Shown here: piece by piece, positions 40,435 to 50,756 of the stretch
Layout of the letters: each line of letters begins with the position of its first letter
How positions within the stretch are numbered: the stretch's first letter is position 1
Source of the DNA: an uncultured Nostoc sp.
GTDB taxonomy: Bacteria > Cyanobacteriota > Cyanobacteriia > Cyanobacteriales > Nostocaceae
Length of the DNA: 64,000 bases
Assembly: GCF_937863485.1 (NCBI RefSeq)
Contig: NZ_CALMFY010000037.1
Span: 1 to 64,000, forward strand
Reading direction: 5' to 3'
Position numbers and translations under genes: made by a program
Notes under the pieces: model-generated
Database searches by the model: none
Seen by the model: only the letters and a program-made list of their open reading frames with translations
Told to the model about the DNA's origin: nothing

Positions 40435-40821
40435 TTATTGCCGCTTGAACTTCAGCTTAATTGCTCCTTTGCTACCAGCTTTGGCACCATTGCCAATTAA
40501 TTTAACTTCTCCTTCGGCACTAATTTCCACCGACAACTCAATTTCATCTAGTTGCATCCTGGAGTTGACTTTTGCTTGCTGTTCAGCTTGAGTAAACAAA
40601 CTTCCCACTACTTTGAGAAAGTGAGTCATATTTTGCTCTAATTTTTGAGCGCTAACCTTAACGGCATCTCCTACCCCTTTGCTACCAATACTTTCCCTGA
40701 TAGCTTCATCTCCCCAACTGCGTGTATTAGTACTCCCGCCTTTAGCACCGTCAGGAATCGATATTTGAGGCGTTTCATCCGTCACAATCCAAATGCCATC
40801 GTCTTGAGGTGTTTCTGACAT
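40435..40821 (-). CDS. Trypco1 / CU044_2847-like conflict-system accessory protein
   Basis: C-terminal MQLDEIELSVEISAEGEVKLIGNGAKAGSKGAIKLKFKRQ; immediately upstream of the caspase-FGE gene. Confidence 0.6.
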   Translation of the reverse strand: MSETPQDDGIWIVTDETPQISIPDGAKGGSTNTRSWGDEAIRESIGSKGVGDAVKVSAQKLEQNMTHFLKVVGSLFTQAEQQAKVNSRMQLDEIELSVEISAEGEVKLIGNGAKAGSKGAIKLKFKRQ

Positions 40822-41097
40822 ATTACTTTAAATATTTACATTAAATTTTCACACAAATTATAGATACAACCGTAGAGATTGCGATTCCGATTACTAGGAA
40901 ATCTCACTGAACATCGCACCTCTCCCTCCTTTACGAACCTCTGCGCTTCCCTTTGCGCCCCTACCTTGCGGGAAGACGAAGCGCCTATGCATTAAAAAAA
41001 CATAACCCCTCTCCGCCACCGGAAAGGGGTTAATCACTGCCGAAACTCAGCACTATATTGTACAGACGCGATTCATCGCGTCTCTATTCAGCAATCT

Positions 41098-41658
41098 TTA
41101 ATAAGCGTCTTGCAACTCATAAAAATCAGGCGAGATGTAATCCTTCCGCAAAGGCCAACCTACCCAATCTTCCGGCATCAAAATCCGCTTGAGATTTGGG
41201 TGTCCTTCGTAGACAATGCCCAACATATCGTAAGACTCGCGCTCTTGCCAATCTGCGGTCTTCCAAATCCAGTACACAGAAGGGACTACAGGGTTTTCCC
41301 GTGGTAAGAACACCTTCACGCGTACTTCTTCAGGGCGATCGCTATTATCACCCAGTTTAATCAAGTGATACACACTTACCAATTCCTGTCCTGGTCCAAG
41401 GTCAACACCACCTTGAAACTGGAGATAATTAAACCCGTAGGCATAAAGAGCTGTAGCAGTGGGAAGCAAGAAATCTGCCCCCACTTTAATTATCTCTACA
41501 CCATTTTTGTCTGGTGCTAAAAACTCATGGTCAAAGCCATTTTCCGTTAACCACTGGGAAACTTTACCGGCTTGTACCAGTGACTCTTCTTTGGCTACTG
41601 CTACTGGTTTAGACTCTTCTTCGTCTGCTGGTACTGATTTAGATTCTTCTTCAGCCAC
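41098..41658 (-). CDS. ndhJ: NAD(P)H-quinone oxidoreductase subunit J
   Basis: [39 protein letters not shown]. Confidence 0.96.
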   Translation of the reverse strand: MAEEESKSVPADEEESKPVAVAKEESLVQAGKVSQWLTENGFDHEFLAPDKNGVEIIKVGADFLLPTATALYAYGFNYLQFQGGVDLGPGQELVSVYHLIKLGDNSDRPEEVRVKVFLPRENPVVPSVYWIWKTADWQERESYDMLGIVYEGHPNLKRILMPEDWVGWPLRKDYISPDFYELQDAY

Positions 41659-42388
41659 GGATTTGTTCCTCCTTTTGTGCCTTTGCTGTTTGCAGTGCAG
41701 GTGGTATCGGTAGACCGATCGCTTCCGTCAATTCCTTCGGTGGTGCAGAGCGAGTTTCTGACTGCAAATACTTACCAGTTAAGATTTCCTCTACTGGCTT
41801 CAGGTTATGAGTCGTGCTGTAGTAGCGGTGGGTTTGCTTAATTTTATACCGCTCTTGCATCGATTCATTGGCGATTTTCTTCCGCAGCTTAATGATTGCG
41901 TCGATAATTGCTTCTGGACGGGGAGGACAACCAGGCAAATACACATCCACAGGAATCAGTTTATCAACTCCACGCACTGCCGTGGGGGAATCAACGCTGA
42001 ACATCCCGCCAGTAATTGTGCAAGCTCCCATCGCAATTACATACTTCGGCTCTGGCATTTGTTCATAAAGACGCACCAGTTGGGGAGCCATCTTCATCGT
42101 AATAGTCCCTGCCGTAATAATTAAATCGGCTTGGCGGGGGCTAGAACGGGGAATTAGTCCAAAACGGTCAAAGTCAAATCGGGAACCAATTAAAGCTGCA
42201 AACTCAATAAAGCAGCAAGCAGTACCAAACAGCAACGGCCACAGACTAGAAAGCCGCGCCCAGTCATAGAGATCATCAACCGTCGTCAAAATGACGTTTT
42301 CTGAAAGGTCTTGAGTGACATTAGTTCGCTCAATGGGGTTGATGATTCGCTCTTTGTCCTGGGTTGTTAAGTTAGAATTCAAGACCAT
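41651..42388 (-). CDS. ndhK: NAD(P)H-quinone oxidoreductase subunit K
   Basis: [37 protein letters not shown]. Confidence 0.97.
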   Translation of the reverse strand: MVLNSNLTTQDKERIINPIERTNVTQDLSENVILTTVDDLYDWARLSSLWPLLFGTACCFIEFAALIGSRFDFDRFGLIPRSSPRQADLIITAGTITMKMAPQLVRLYEQMPEPKYVIAMGACTITGGMFSVDSPTAVRGVDKLIPVDVYLPGCPPRPEAIIDAIIKLRKKIANESMQERYKIKQTHRYYSTTHNLKPVEEILTGKYLQSETRSAPPKELTEAIGLPIPPALQTAKAQKEEQIRG

Positions 42389-42741
42389 TCCAAAGCTCCT
42401 TTACGCCATGCGTAAACTAAGGCGACTACAAGAATTGCAATAAAGACTAGCGCTTCAATAAATGCTAATAGCCCCAAACGGTGGAAAGCTACCGCCCAAG
42501 GATACAAGAATACAGTCTCCACATCAAAAACGACGAAGACCAGAGCAAACATGTAGTAACGGATGTTGAACTGAATCCAAGCTCCCCCGATGGGTTCCAT
42601 ACCAGATTCATAGGTAGTGTGCCGTTCTGGGCTGTAACCACTGGGTCGTAGGAGCTTGGATGCTGAGAGCGCTAAGGCAGGTACTAGGCTACAGATGATG
42701 AAAAAGCCTAGAAGGTACTCGTAACCGCTGAGGACAAACAC
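42379..42741 (-). CDS. ndhC: NAD(P)H-quinone oxidoreductase subunit 3
   Basis: [40 protein letters not shown]. Confidence 0.97.
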   Translation of the reverse strand: MFVLSGYEYLLGFFIICSLVPALALSASKLLRPSGYSPERHTTYESGMEPIGGAWIQFNIRYYMFALVFVVFDVETVFLYPWAVAFHRLGLLAFIEALVFIAILVVALVYAWRKGALEWS

Positions 42742-42779
42742 AATGAGTATCTACCGCTTATGGAGTATTTTAAGTAGTG

Positions 42780-42990
42780 ACTGGGGAGTGGGGAGTGGGG
42801 AGATGAAGGAGCAGGGGAAGCTGGCGTTGCAGGAGAGAATAACTATTGATTTTTGACCAATGCCCAATGCCCTATGCCCTATGCCCCATGACGCCAGTCG
42901 CCTCTTTTAAGGGAGACGCTGCGCGTAGCTTGCTTCCCCGTAGGCGTACAGGTCGGGAAACCCGCCCACGGCGCTGGCTCCCCAATGCCC
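42780..42990. repeat. short-repeat cluster (ggggagt, caatgcccaatgcccta and palindromic modules)
   Basis: actggggagtggggagtggggag; aatgcccaatgccctatgccctatgcccc; cgtagcttgcttccccgtaggcgtac. Confidence 0.8.
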
Positions 42991-43166
42991 AATCCCTTTA
43001 ATTACGTTACTTTCTTTTACATTATATCTGTTTGGTTTTTCTGAAATCTGGGAAATAGGCGCACAACAGCTTATTTAATTCGCTTTTGCTAGTGATAGAA
43101 AAGTCTAACAATTATGTCATAATTTTTAACGTATATTTAAGATTTCTCCTCTGCGAGGCCTTAGCC

Positions 43167-43502
43167 ATGAGCGAACCAGCTGTTGAGACTCCGGTGTTAG
43201 ACCGCTACGAGTGTCGAGCCTGCGGTTATGTTTACGAACCGGAAAAGGGAGACGACAAGGATGATATTCCTTCAGGAACAACCTTTGCAGAACTGCCCAT
43301 AGATTGGCGCTGTCCAGTTTGTGCCGCGAAGAAGACCGCTTTTGCCAACATCGGCCCTACGGGTACCGCATCCGGCTTCAAAGAAAATCTCGGTTACGGT
43401 TTGGGTGTCAATAACCTAACGCCAACCCAAAAGAATATCCTAATTTTTGGTGCTTTGGCTCTTGGCTTCTTGTTTTTTATCAGTCTCTACGGTTTACAAT
43501 GA
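43167..43502 (+). CDS. rubA: rubredoxin (membrane-anchored)
   Basis: YECRACGYVYEPEKGD ... WRCPVCAAKKTAF; C-terminal TM; start set at MSEPAVE. Confidence 0.95.
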   Translation: MSEPAVETPVLDRYECRACGYVYEPEKGDDKDDIPSGTTFAELPIDWRCPVCAAKKTAFANIGPTGTASGFKENLGYGLGVNNLTPTQKNILIFGALALGFLFFISLYGLQ

Positions 43503-43962
43503 CAGCCGTTATCTCAGAAAGAGGGAGTAGTGAGTAGGAAAAGAGATTTTCATTATTGGTTGTGTGATTATAATCACACAGATATGTTGTTTTATCTATT
43601 CCGTATAGCGTTTAATTAAGCTAAGAAATGATTGCTTTTTTACATTGATTAACCGTGTATTCTCTGATAAAATATCAGAAAATCGGGTGAGAATCCGTAA
43701 CGTCAAGCAACCTCTATACTGATAAGTTGCCTCTGAGGTGTTACAGCAAGTAATCGCAAACATGTTACTTCTCAAAGCAAGAATCACGCTAGAAGCAAAA
43801 AAGTAAGAGTGTATAAAACTTGTTTTTATGCATCGGTTGATACGCCTTGGTTGAGACTGATCTGCTCAACTTATGTATTTGTTAGCAAATGTTAGCAGAA
43901 AAGTATCAGTAAACCTTTTAGAGAACAGCTACAGAAATTTAGAAACAACTTAAGAAATACTA

Positions 43963-44985
43963 ATGCATTCAATTGTGAAAGGTTGGCAACGAATAGCTGC
44001 CTTGTTGATAGTAGTCCTCATGTGTATAGGTTGTAGCAAAATCCCATCTGTTAGCTACAACCCCTGGAAAGTCATTTCTGTGCCAACAGACTCGAATCTC
44101 CTGGATATTGCTTTTACTAAAAATCCTGAGCATGGCTACTTAGTAGGTAGCAATGCTACCTTGTTAGAAACCAATGACGGTGGTAATACCTGGAAACCGA
44201 TAATATTACAACTGGATGAGCAAAAGTATCGCTTTGACTCAGTAAGTTTTGCAGGTAAAGAAGGCTGGATTGCCGGAGAGCCTGGACTGTTGTTGCACAC
44301 TACCGATGAAGGTGGTTCTTGGTCACGTATTCCCCTGAGCGAAAAGCTACCAGGTAGCCCGATCGCAATTAAGGCACTGGCAGACAAGACAGCTGAAATG
44401 GCTACTGATGTCGGAGCAATATATAAGACCACAGATGGCGGCAAAAACTGGAAAGCCCAGGTAGAATCAGCAGTAGGTGTGGTACGTAACTTGGAACGTT
44501 CTGCTGATGGTAAATATATTGCAGTTTCGGCTAAAGGTAGTTTTTACTCGACTTGGGAACCAGGACAAGATGCTTGGGTACCCCATAACCGCAATAGTTC
44601 TCGGCGGCTAGAAAACATGGGATTTACTGACAATGGGCAATTGTGGTTACTAGCTAGGGGAGGCCAAATTCAGTTTAGTGACCCAACTAAACCTGAAGAG
44701 TGGGAAAAGGCAAAATATCCAGAGGTATCCACCAGTTGGGGTTTACTGGATTTAGCATATCGCACACCCAATGAAATTTGGATAGGTGGCGGTAGCGGTA
44801 ATTTGCTACGGAGTGGCGATGGTGGCAAAACGTGGGAAAAAGACCGTGCAGTGGAAGAAGTTGCTGCTAATTTGTATAAGATAGTGTTCTTAGAGCCAGA
44901 ACGGGGATTTATAATTGGCGATCGCGGCGTTTTGCTCAAATATTTACCAAACCCTGAAACAACTTCCCCAGCAGAGGCTGTTTAG
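43963..44985 (+). CDS. ycf48: photosystem II assembly factor Ycf48/HCF136
   Basis: Lipobox-like VLMCIGC; NDGGNTWKP, TDGGKNWKA repeats; upstream of psbEFLJ. Confidence 0.95.
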   Translation: MHSIVKGWQRIAALLIVVLMCIGCSKIPSVSYNPWKVISVPTDSNLLDIAFTKNPEHGYLVGSNATLLETNDGGNTWKPIILQLDEQKYRFDSVSFAGKEGWIAGEPGLLLHTTDEGGSWSRIPLSEKLPGSPIAIKALADKTAEMATDVGAIYKTTDGGKNWKAQVESAVGVVRNLERSADGKYIAVSAKGSFYSTWEPGQDAWVPHNRNSSRRLENMGFTDNGQLWLLARGGQIQFSDPTKPEEWEKAKYPEVSTSWGLLDLAYRTPNEIWIGGGSGNLLRSGDGGKTWEKDRAVEEVAANLYKIVFLEPERGFIIGDRGVLLKYLPNPETTSPAEAV

Positions 44986-45163
44986 TTACCCAAAAGGCAC
45001 AAGGAGTGGGGAGTGGGGAAGAGGAGGGAGAATAAGCAATACCCAATGCCCTATGCCCCATGCCCGATATCTTATTTCTGAGAAGAACGTTGCAACTTGT
45101 AACTCTTTCTTAACTTTGTAGGATAATAAACTCAATAACACTCTATGTAAAGGTAGGCATCTA

Positions 45164-45412
45164 ATGTCAGGTACCACTGGAGAACGTCCGTTTTCGGACA
45201 TCATTACCAGCGTTCGTTACTGGGTAATTCACAGCATCACCATCCCGGCATTGTTTATTGCAGGTTGGCTATTTGTACAAACTGGGCTGGCTTATGATGC
45301 TTTTGGCACACCTCGTCCCAATGAGTATTTCACACCAACGCGGCAAGAAGTGCCAATTGTGAAGAACCGTTTTGAAGCTAAAAAACAAGTTGAACAATTT
45401 ATCGAAAAGTAG
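45164..45412 (+). CDS. psbE: cytochrome b559 alpha subunit
   Basis: [45 protein letters not shown]. Confidence 0.98.
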   Translation: MSGTTGERPFSDIITSVRYWVIHSITIPALFIAGWLFVQTGLAYDAFGTPRPNEYFTPTRQEVPIVKNRFEAKKQVEQFIEK

Positions 45413-45421
45413 TTTGAGATT

Positions 45422-45559
45422 ATGACTAGCAGCAATAACATCAATCAACCAGTTACCTATCCAATTTTTACCGTTAGATGGCTGGCAGTTCACACTTTAG
45501 GTGTACCAACTGTATTCTTTTTAGGCGCGATCGCTGCAATGCAATTTATTCACCGTTAG
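45422..45559 (+). CDS. psbF: cytochrome b559 beta subunit
   Basis: [45 protein letters not shown]. Confidence 0.97.
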   Translation: MTSSNNINQPVTYPIFTVRWLAVHTLGVPTVFFLGAIAAMQFIHR

Positions 45560-45567
45560 GAGCAATT

Positions 45568-45690
45568 ATGGCCGAAAGATCCCCCAATCCCAATAATCAG
45601 CCGGTTGAACTAAATCGGACTTCTTTATACCTGGGATTACTAATGATTTTCGTTCTGGGTATTCTGTTTTCCAGTTACTTCTTTAACTAA
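45568..45690 (+). CDS. psbL: photosystem II protein L
   Basis: [40 protein letters not shown]. Confidence 0.97.
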   Translation: MAERSPNPNNQPVELNRTSLYLGLLMIFVLGILFSSYFFN

Positions 45691-45759
45691 TTGGAACTAC
45701 TGTTGTTAATTTTGTTTATTGAACCTGTGTTGATTTGTTGTTAAGGGAGGAGAGAAGCT

Positions 45760-45879
45760 GTGTCTGGAAGTGGGAGAATTCCCCTGTGGGTCGTCGCTAC
45801 GATCGCAGGTTTAGGTGTAATTACAGTCTTGGGCATTTTCTTTTATGGTGCTTACGCCGGACTTGGTTCTTCGATTTAA
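45760..45879 (+). CDS. psbJ: photosystem II protein J
   Basis: GTG start; [39 protein letters not shown]. Confidence 0.95.
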   Translation: MSGSGRIPLWVVATIAGLGVITVLGIFFYGAYAGLGSSI

Positions 45880-45951
45880 CATTAGTTAGTTTGAACCGAA
45901 CACTATAAGTTAGGATTTTCTAGCATTTGTTGAGAAATCAACGTTAAAAAA

Positions 45952-45978
45952 ACCGCCTGTCTCATAGAGATGGGCGGT
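45952..45978 (+). terminator. possible terminator after psbEFLJ
   Basis: accgcctgtctcatagagatgggcggt hairpin. Confidence 0.5.
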
Positions 45979-46205
45979 ATTAATTTTGGTCAATAAACGT
46001 ATCCGACAGAATTAATAACTCTCGCTTGTCCGAAAACTTGACTAATGAACGCCACTTGCTTCTCCTTTTGGGAGAAGGGGAGCCACTGCGCCGTGGTGAC
46101 ATGAGTTGTAACAAGTGGCGTGAGACGCTCTTGCTAGCTGGCTTTTGAGCAGGGGTACAACTCTGGAAACCAGAGCAACGCAGTGGCTCCTAATGACTAC
46201 ATCAG

Positions 46206-46352
46206 TTAAATATCACTGATATCGTCGCTTTCAATGTATAAAAATAGAAATGCGAAGACTACACCTGGCAAAACCCAACCAATTATGGGAATCAAGATAG
46301 AGGGCAAGTACGAAGTACTAGCCAAGATAGAAGGCAAAAAATAAGCTGCCAT
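46206..46352 (-). CDS. psaI: photosystem I subunit VIII
   Basis: MAAYFLPSILASTSYLPSILIPIIGWVLPGVVFAFLFLYIESDDISDI; not in supplied ORF list. Confidence 0.85.
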   Translation of the reverse strand: MAAYFLPSILASTSYLPSILIPIIGWVLPGVVFAFLFLYIESDDISDI

Positions 46353-46544
46353 AGTAAAGGTTCCTATCAAATCACATTACAATTCAAAATGAGCTTACTG
46401 CAAATTCTGCCAGATTTTTGAAATTCTTTCATATTTTTAACACAGGCAATATTGGCAGATAGAGACTCTTAAGTGGAAAAACTCTTTCTTTATTTTCCTT
46501 GTCCCCCTGATCCTGCTGATTCCTAAGTTACTCGTTCCTGGCTA

Positions 46545-49397
46545 TCACATACCCAGGAGTTCATCTAGCTGCAAGTCTGGCAAGTCTGGAGGAATCACAG
46601 TTCGCACTATTGTAACTTTGTGACTCTCCTGTTGGGTTGTCAGATCAAGTGCGATCGCTTCTAAGCGAATTTCCAAACAGCCAAAGGGAATGTTTAATAG
46701 GGTCATCACTTCCAACCCTCCCAATGCATTAGGTAGTAAATTTGTCAATAAATGGGGCCCATCTAGTAACCAGCGAGTTTGATAATCTTCAACCCATAAC
46801 TTGACAACCACTTGCGGAGGTACTTCCGGCAGTACTACGCGCACTATGATATGCTTGCTGGCGATTAGTTCGCCTTCTGGTACATGCAGTTGGGGAATTG
46901 GTAAAGGCTCAATGGCTGCCGCAGTTATGGGTAGAGAAGGGGATAAACCTAACGGTGGTTGCTTCTGTTCTTCAAAGGAGTAATTCTTCTTTACATCGGC
47001 TTCCAGTTCACTATATATGTCATCTACAACGATTTCTTGCCCCAACCAAGCTGACGCTATATTTATTTTTATCGGAGGAGGGGGAGGCGGTAGTTGTCTT
47101 ACCAGAGCCATTGAGAGTGTTGGTTCAGATACTTTTTCTCCTAGCGTATTTTCCCTTATCTCTAGATCAGTTTCCTTTGCTGTGTCTACATCTTCCCCAA
47201 AGTTCCCAAGATTAAAAACCGCCTCTTGGGCTTCTTCCTGTGTCTCTATATCAGCATCCAGGCTTAACGGCAAGTTGACATCAACATTGGGAGTTTCAGC
47301 ACTAAGAGAAAGCTGGGTCTGCTGGGCTGGAACATAGTTATCGTAGTCTTCAGGTTCCAGTTCATTGATGGATTCAGGCAAAGAGTATCCTTGGCTCTGC
47401 ATCCACTTCCTGAGCAGGGGAGATGAGTAAAGGTTACCTGTTTTAATCAATTGTGCATTTGGCTGGGCTTCTAGTACAGCAATAGATTCTTCCTGGAATT
47501 GTTCATTTGGCTGGGCTTCTAGTACAGCAACAGATTCTTCCTGGAATTGTGCATTTGGCTGGGCTTCTAGTACAGCAACAGATTCTTCCTGGAATTGTGC
47601 ATCACTTACCACTAATTCAGGTGTATTTTCATCTTCAGCTGTAATTGCCTCCAACTGCGGGAAGTCTTCAGCCGCTTGAACTTCCAATGCATCTGGGGGG
47701 ACGACATTGTTTTTTACTTCCTCTGCATCACCCGGCAAAGCTTGTAGCCGTCTCAAGTATGGAAAAGTAGCGTCGAGTATTGGCATTCGACGTTGCTTGA
47801 TCACCAACTGCTCCAAGTTGATGGTAGCTATAGGAGCATCCTTTTCTAAAAGCTCCTCCTGTGTAGGGGGTTCTACAACAACATCTGTGGCAGGGTTAAC
47901 ATCAGTTTGAACAGGTGGCAATTTCGGCAATTGAGGCGAAGTGACTGAATTCTTTAAGTTAGATGTCCGCAGGGTGGTTTCTCGCAGAACTTGCAGGTTA
48001 ATTTGCGGTGGTAGGGGTGTATTTGGGGATGGATTAAGGATCTGAGACTGGTCTGTTTTTGGAATCTTGACCAGATTGAATAGTTTCAAATCGATCCTCA
48101 CAGCGGTTTCCGGCTCCGTGAAAGCAGTAGACGAGTCAGATGGTGCTATGGGGTCATTTAAAGATGTACTAGATTTTGCTGCGGCTGTGATTGCCAGTAA
48201 TTCTGTTACATCTGCTGTAATGGTGAACGACTGGCTGGCTAACCGGATGACTTGAGCAACATCGGCGAATCTACCATACAAACTGATATCTGCCAAAATT
48301 AACTTGGATTCACAGTCAGCGGGAATATCAATTGAGGTATTGATGGTGAAGGGCAACTCCTGGTCTGGTAAGGGTTGCCGTACCTGGGTCAAGATTTTTA
48401 AGTTATTGGGCGATCGCAGTTCAATTCCTAGTTCAAGTGCCCGCAGGCTTTTTGGGGATAATGTTTCAGCCTGATCTAGATTTATCTTTTCTTTGAGTTC
48501 TATATGTCCATTGATTGTAAGAGCTTGTCCCCAACGAGCAATGTAAGTATCCTCACCTAAAGTTAGCAGTAATGGTGGCGATGGTTGTGTTGCTAGAGAA
48601 TCTGTAACCTTTTCATCTTTGGGTAGGGGTTCAGAGGTGGGTAAAGCTAAATCTATTAAATTTTGTAAAATCTGCTCTACTGTCTCACCTTTGAGCCACA
48701 CAGGACTCACAGGCTCATCGCTAACTATATCTTCTTCCCTTTCATCTAGCAGACCAGTGGTACTAAGGTTACTGTCTGTAGTAATTGCCACTTCTGTGGA
48801 GACAGCGATCGCTTTATCTAGCGTAATTGCCGATTCTCGTAGGACAGTAGATTCCAAGTTCCCTTCTGGCAGAACAATGGTAGCGGAGTTGTTGTCTGTA
48901 GCAATTGCCAGTTCTGTGGAAATAGCGATCACTTTATCTAACGTAACTGTGGGTTCTACTAAGGCAGTGCATTCCAAGTTTTCAGAAACACGATCTGGGT
49001 GATCAGGTGAATTTGATTCTACATTCTCCCCCTGCTCCCCCTCTCCTTCCTGGGACAAGACTTGAAGTTGGACACTGTATTGCCAAGATTTACCCAGCAA
49101 ATCCGACATTAAATCGCCGCTACAGCGCAACTCCCAAACTCCCGGAGCGAAGTAGGTAAAGGGAATTAGCGCCATTAAGCCCTCTGAATTAGTGCGACGC
49201 GATCGCTTGAAAATTCGCTGCTTTGGTTGAACTTCATGGGTTGAAGAGTGAGTTACCCGCACTTCCACGTCTGTATTCGGAAGGTTAGAACGAGCTAAAA
49301 CTCTATAATGCCCTTCCAAAATTTGCAAATTTGGCGATTCTAGGATATGCCACGAGCGAGCGCCTTGTTTCTGTATCAGAAATTGCCAGTGTTCCAT
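46545..49397 (-). CDS. large hypothetical protein with internal repeats
   Basis: 950-aa ORF; three AQFQEESVAVLEAQPN repeats. Confidence 0.8.
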   Translation of the reverse strand: MEHWQFLIQKQGARSWHILESPNLQILEGHYRVLARSNLPNTDVEVRVTHSSTHEVQPKQRIFKRSRRTNSEGLMALIPFTYFAPGVWELRCSGDLMSDLLGKSWQYSVQLQVLSQEGEGEQGENVESNSPDHPDRVSENLECTALVEPTVTLDKVIAISTELAIATDNNSATIVLPEGNLESTVLRESAITLDKAIAVSTEVAITTDSNLSTTGLLDEREEDIVSDEPVSPVWLKGETVEQILQNLIDLALPTSEPLPKDEKVTDSLATQPSPPLLLTLGEDTYIARWGQALTINGHIELKEKINLDQAETLSPKSLRALELGIELRSPNNLKILTQVRQPLPDQELPFTINTSIDIPADCESKLILADISLYGRFADVAQVIRLASQSFTITADVTELLAITAAAKSSTSLNDPIAPSDSSTAFTEPETAVRIDLKLFNLVKIPKTDQSQILNPSPNTPLPPQINLQVLRETTLRTSNLKNSVTSPQLPKLPPVQTDVNPATDVVVEPPTQEELLEKDAPIATINLEQLVIKQRRMPILDATFPYLRRLQALPGDAEEVKNNVVPPDALEVQAAEDFPQLEAITAEDENTPELVVSDAQFQEESVAVLEAQPNAQFQEESVAVLEAQPNEQFQEESIAVLEAQPNAQLIKTGNLYSSPLLRKWMQSQGYSLPESINELEPEDYDNYVPAQQTQLSLSAETPNVDVNLPLSLDADIETQEEAQEAVFNLGNFGEDVDTAKETDLEIRENTLGEKVSEPTLSMALVRQLPPPPPPIKINIASAWLGQEIVVDDIYSELEADVKKNYSFEEQKQPPLGLSPSLPITAAAIEPLPIPQLHVPEGELIASKHIIVRVVLPEVPPQVVVKLWVEDYQTRWLLDGPHLLTNLLPNALGGLEVMTLLNIPFGCLEIRLEAIALDLTTQQESHKVTIVRTVIPPDLPDLQLDELLGM
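47451..47602. repeat. 48-bp tandem repeat (three units plus partial) inside CDS
   Basis: ttgtgcatttggctgggcttctagtacagcaacagattcttcctggaa repeated at 47451, 47499, 47547, partial 47595. Confidence 0.95.
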
Positions 49398-49994
49398 TGT
49401 AAGTGATGTTCAGACCGACGAGTCGCTTAGTAATATTGTGTATTACCTTGCTTGCAAGTTTACCTCAGTAATTTGTAAATGCATCCCTTAAATGGCTATC
49501 AAGTTAACTCAGTTTTACTTACTTGAGTTCTCGCACTTTAACTAGTCGCATCAAGGGAATTTCACTGGTTCGTCGTGTTGCTTGTGCATAAAGCTTTTGT
49601 TGTTTCCTGAATATTAACTTTGACGCTCTCCAGTGCTAAATAAACAGGAATGCAATGAATACCGTTAGTTGTCTGTGCTCAACTTAGTGAGAATATTCTT
49701 GTATCATTTTTTTACTAAAATATTCAATTTGCAATAGACACATACAATAAATTAAGATTCACTTGATAATTTTTCTTGAATTGTGATTACCCACATTTTT
49801 GCTATCAAGAGCTAGGATGTGCCTCTTAAGTGTCCTCTGCGATCGCCCACGCCGGGTGCAAAGCGCCATCGCCAATCACAACAAACCACTTTGTAAAACG
49901 CGCCCAACCTACCTGAAGCGGTTCAAACCGCTACAAAGTGTGTCCTCCCCTGAGTGAAATGTGGGTGACAATGAGGATTTACAGGAGGGATTCG

Positions 49995-50192
49995 ATGCTA
50001 GTCATTTTAATGGACGAGCAAATCCTTGCCCCTGAGCAAGTTTGCCAGTCTTGTTTACTTGCTGACGGGAGCGGTCAACCCCGTTGGCGTGGGGGTAAAC
50101 TGCGCTGTGGTCAAGCCATTCGCAAACTTACTCAACAGCAGCCAGACCAGTACGAGTGTATGATGGGCTTTCGCATCGCCCATATAGAATAG
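49995..50192 (+). CDS. small conserved hypothetical protein
   Basis: MLVILMDEQILAPEQVCQSCLLADGSGQPRWRGGKLRCGQAI; internal start of the 49938 ORF. Confidence 0.6.
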   Translation: MLVILMDEQILAPEQVCQSCLLADGSGQPRWRGGKLRCGQAIRKLTQQQPDQYECMMGFRIAHIE

Positions 50193-50273
50193 TTGAATTT
50201 GCCAGCAAGACCAACTAACTGCGTTATCCTAAGCTCAAGTAACTATAGAAATTTCACCACAGGAGAACGCATA

Positions 50274-50753
50274 ATGTCTTGGCGCGGGTCTACAACGGTT
50301 TCAGATCGGATTTTTGCTTCCTTGCCTTATTTGCTGCCCCTAATTGATGGTTTAGTTTTTGGCAGCTTTTTGTTAAATCAGTTTCCAGCACTAAAAGTCC
50401 TGCTTTTACCACTACAACCAGTGTTAATAATTTACGGTAGTTTAGGACAATTTGGACAAATAATTGTGTTTTTTGCGTTGTTCCTATTGGTGGTAAGAAA
50501 CGAAAAAATCAGTCACTTCATTCGTTTCAACGCAATGCAGGCAATTCTTCTGGACATAGTTATATTTTTATGTTCCATATTGGTGGGAGCTTTAGGAAAG
50601 GTTCCTGGTACTAGCTTTGCAATAGAAACAGTAGCCAACACCATCTTTTTAGGGATAGTGGCAGCAGTTGGATATTCAGTCATCCAGTCGTTGAGCGGAC
50701 GTTATGCGGAAATTCCGGCGATTTCCGATGCAGTGTATATGCAAGTGCGTTAG
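50274..50753 (+). CDS. Tic20 family protein
   Basis: SDRIFASLPYLLPLIDGLVFGSFLLNQFP...RFNAMQAILLDI. Confidence 0.88.
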   Translation: MSWRGSTTVSDRIFASLPYLLPLIDGLVFGSFLLNQFPALKVLLLPLQPVLIIYGSLGQFGQIIVFFALFLLVVRNEKISHFIRFNAMQAILLDIVIFLCSILVGALGKVPGTSFAIETVANTIFLGIVAAVGYSVIQSLSGRYAEIPAISDAVYMQVR

Positions 50754-50756
50754 AAG

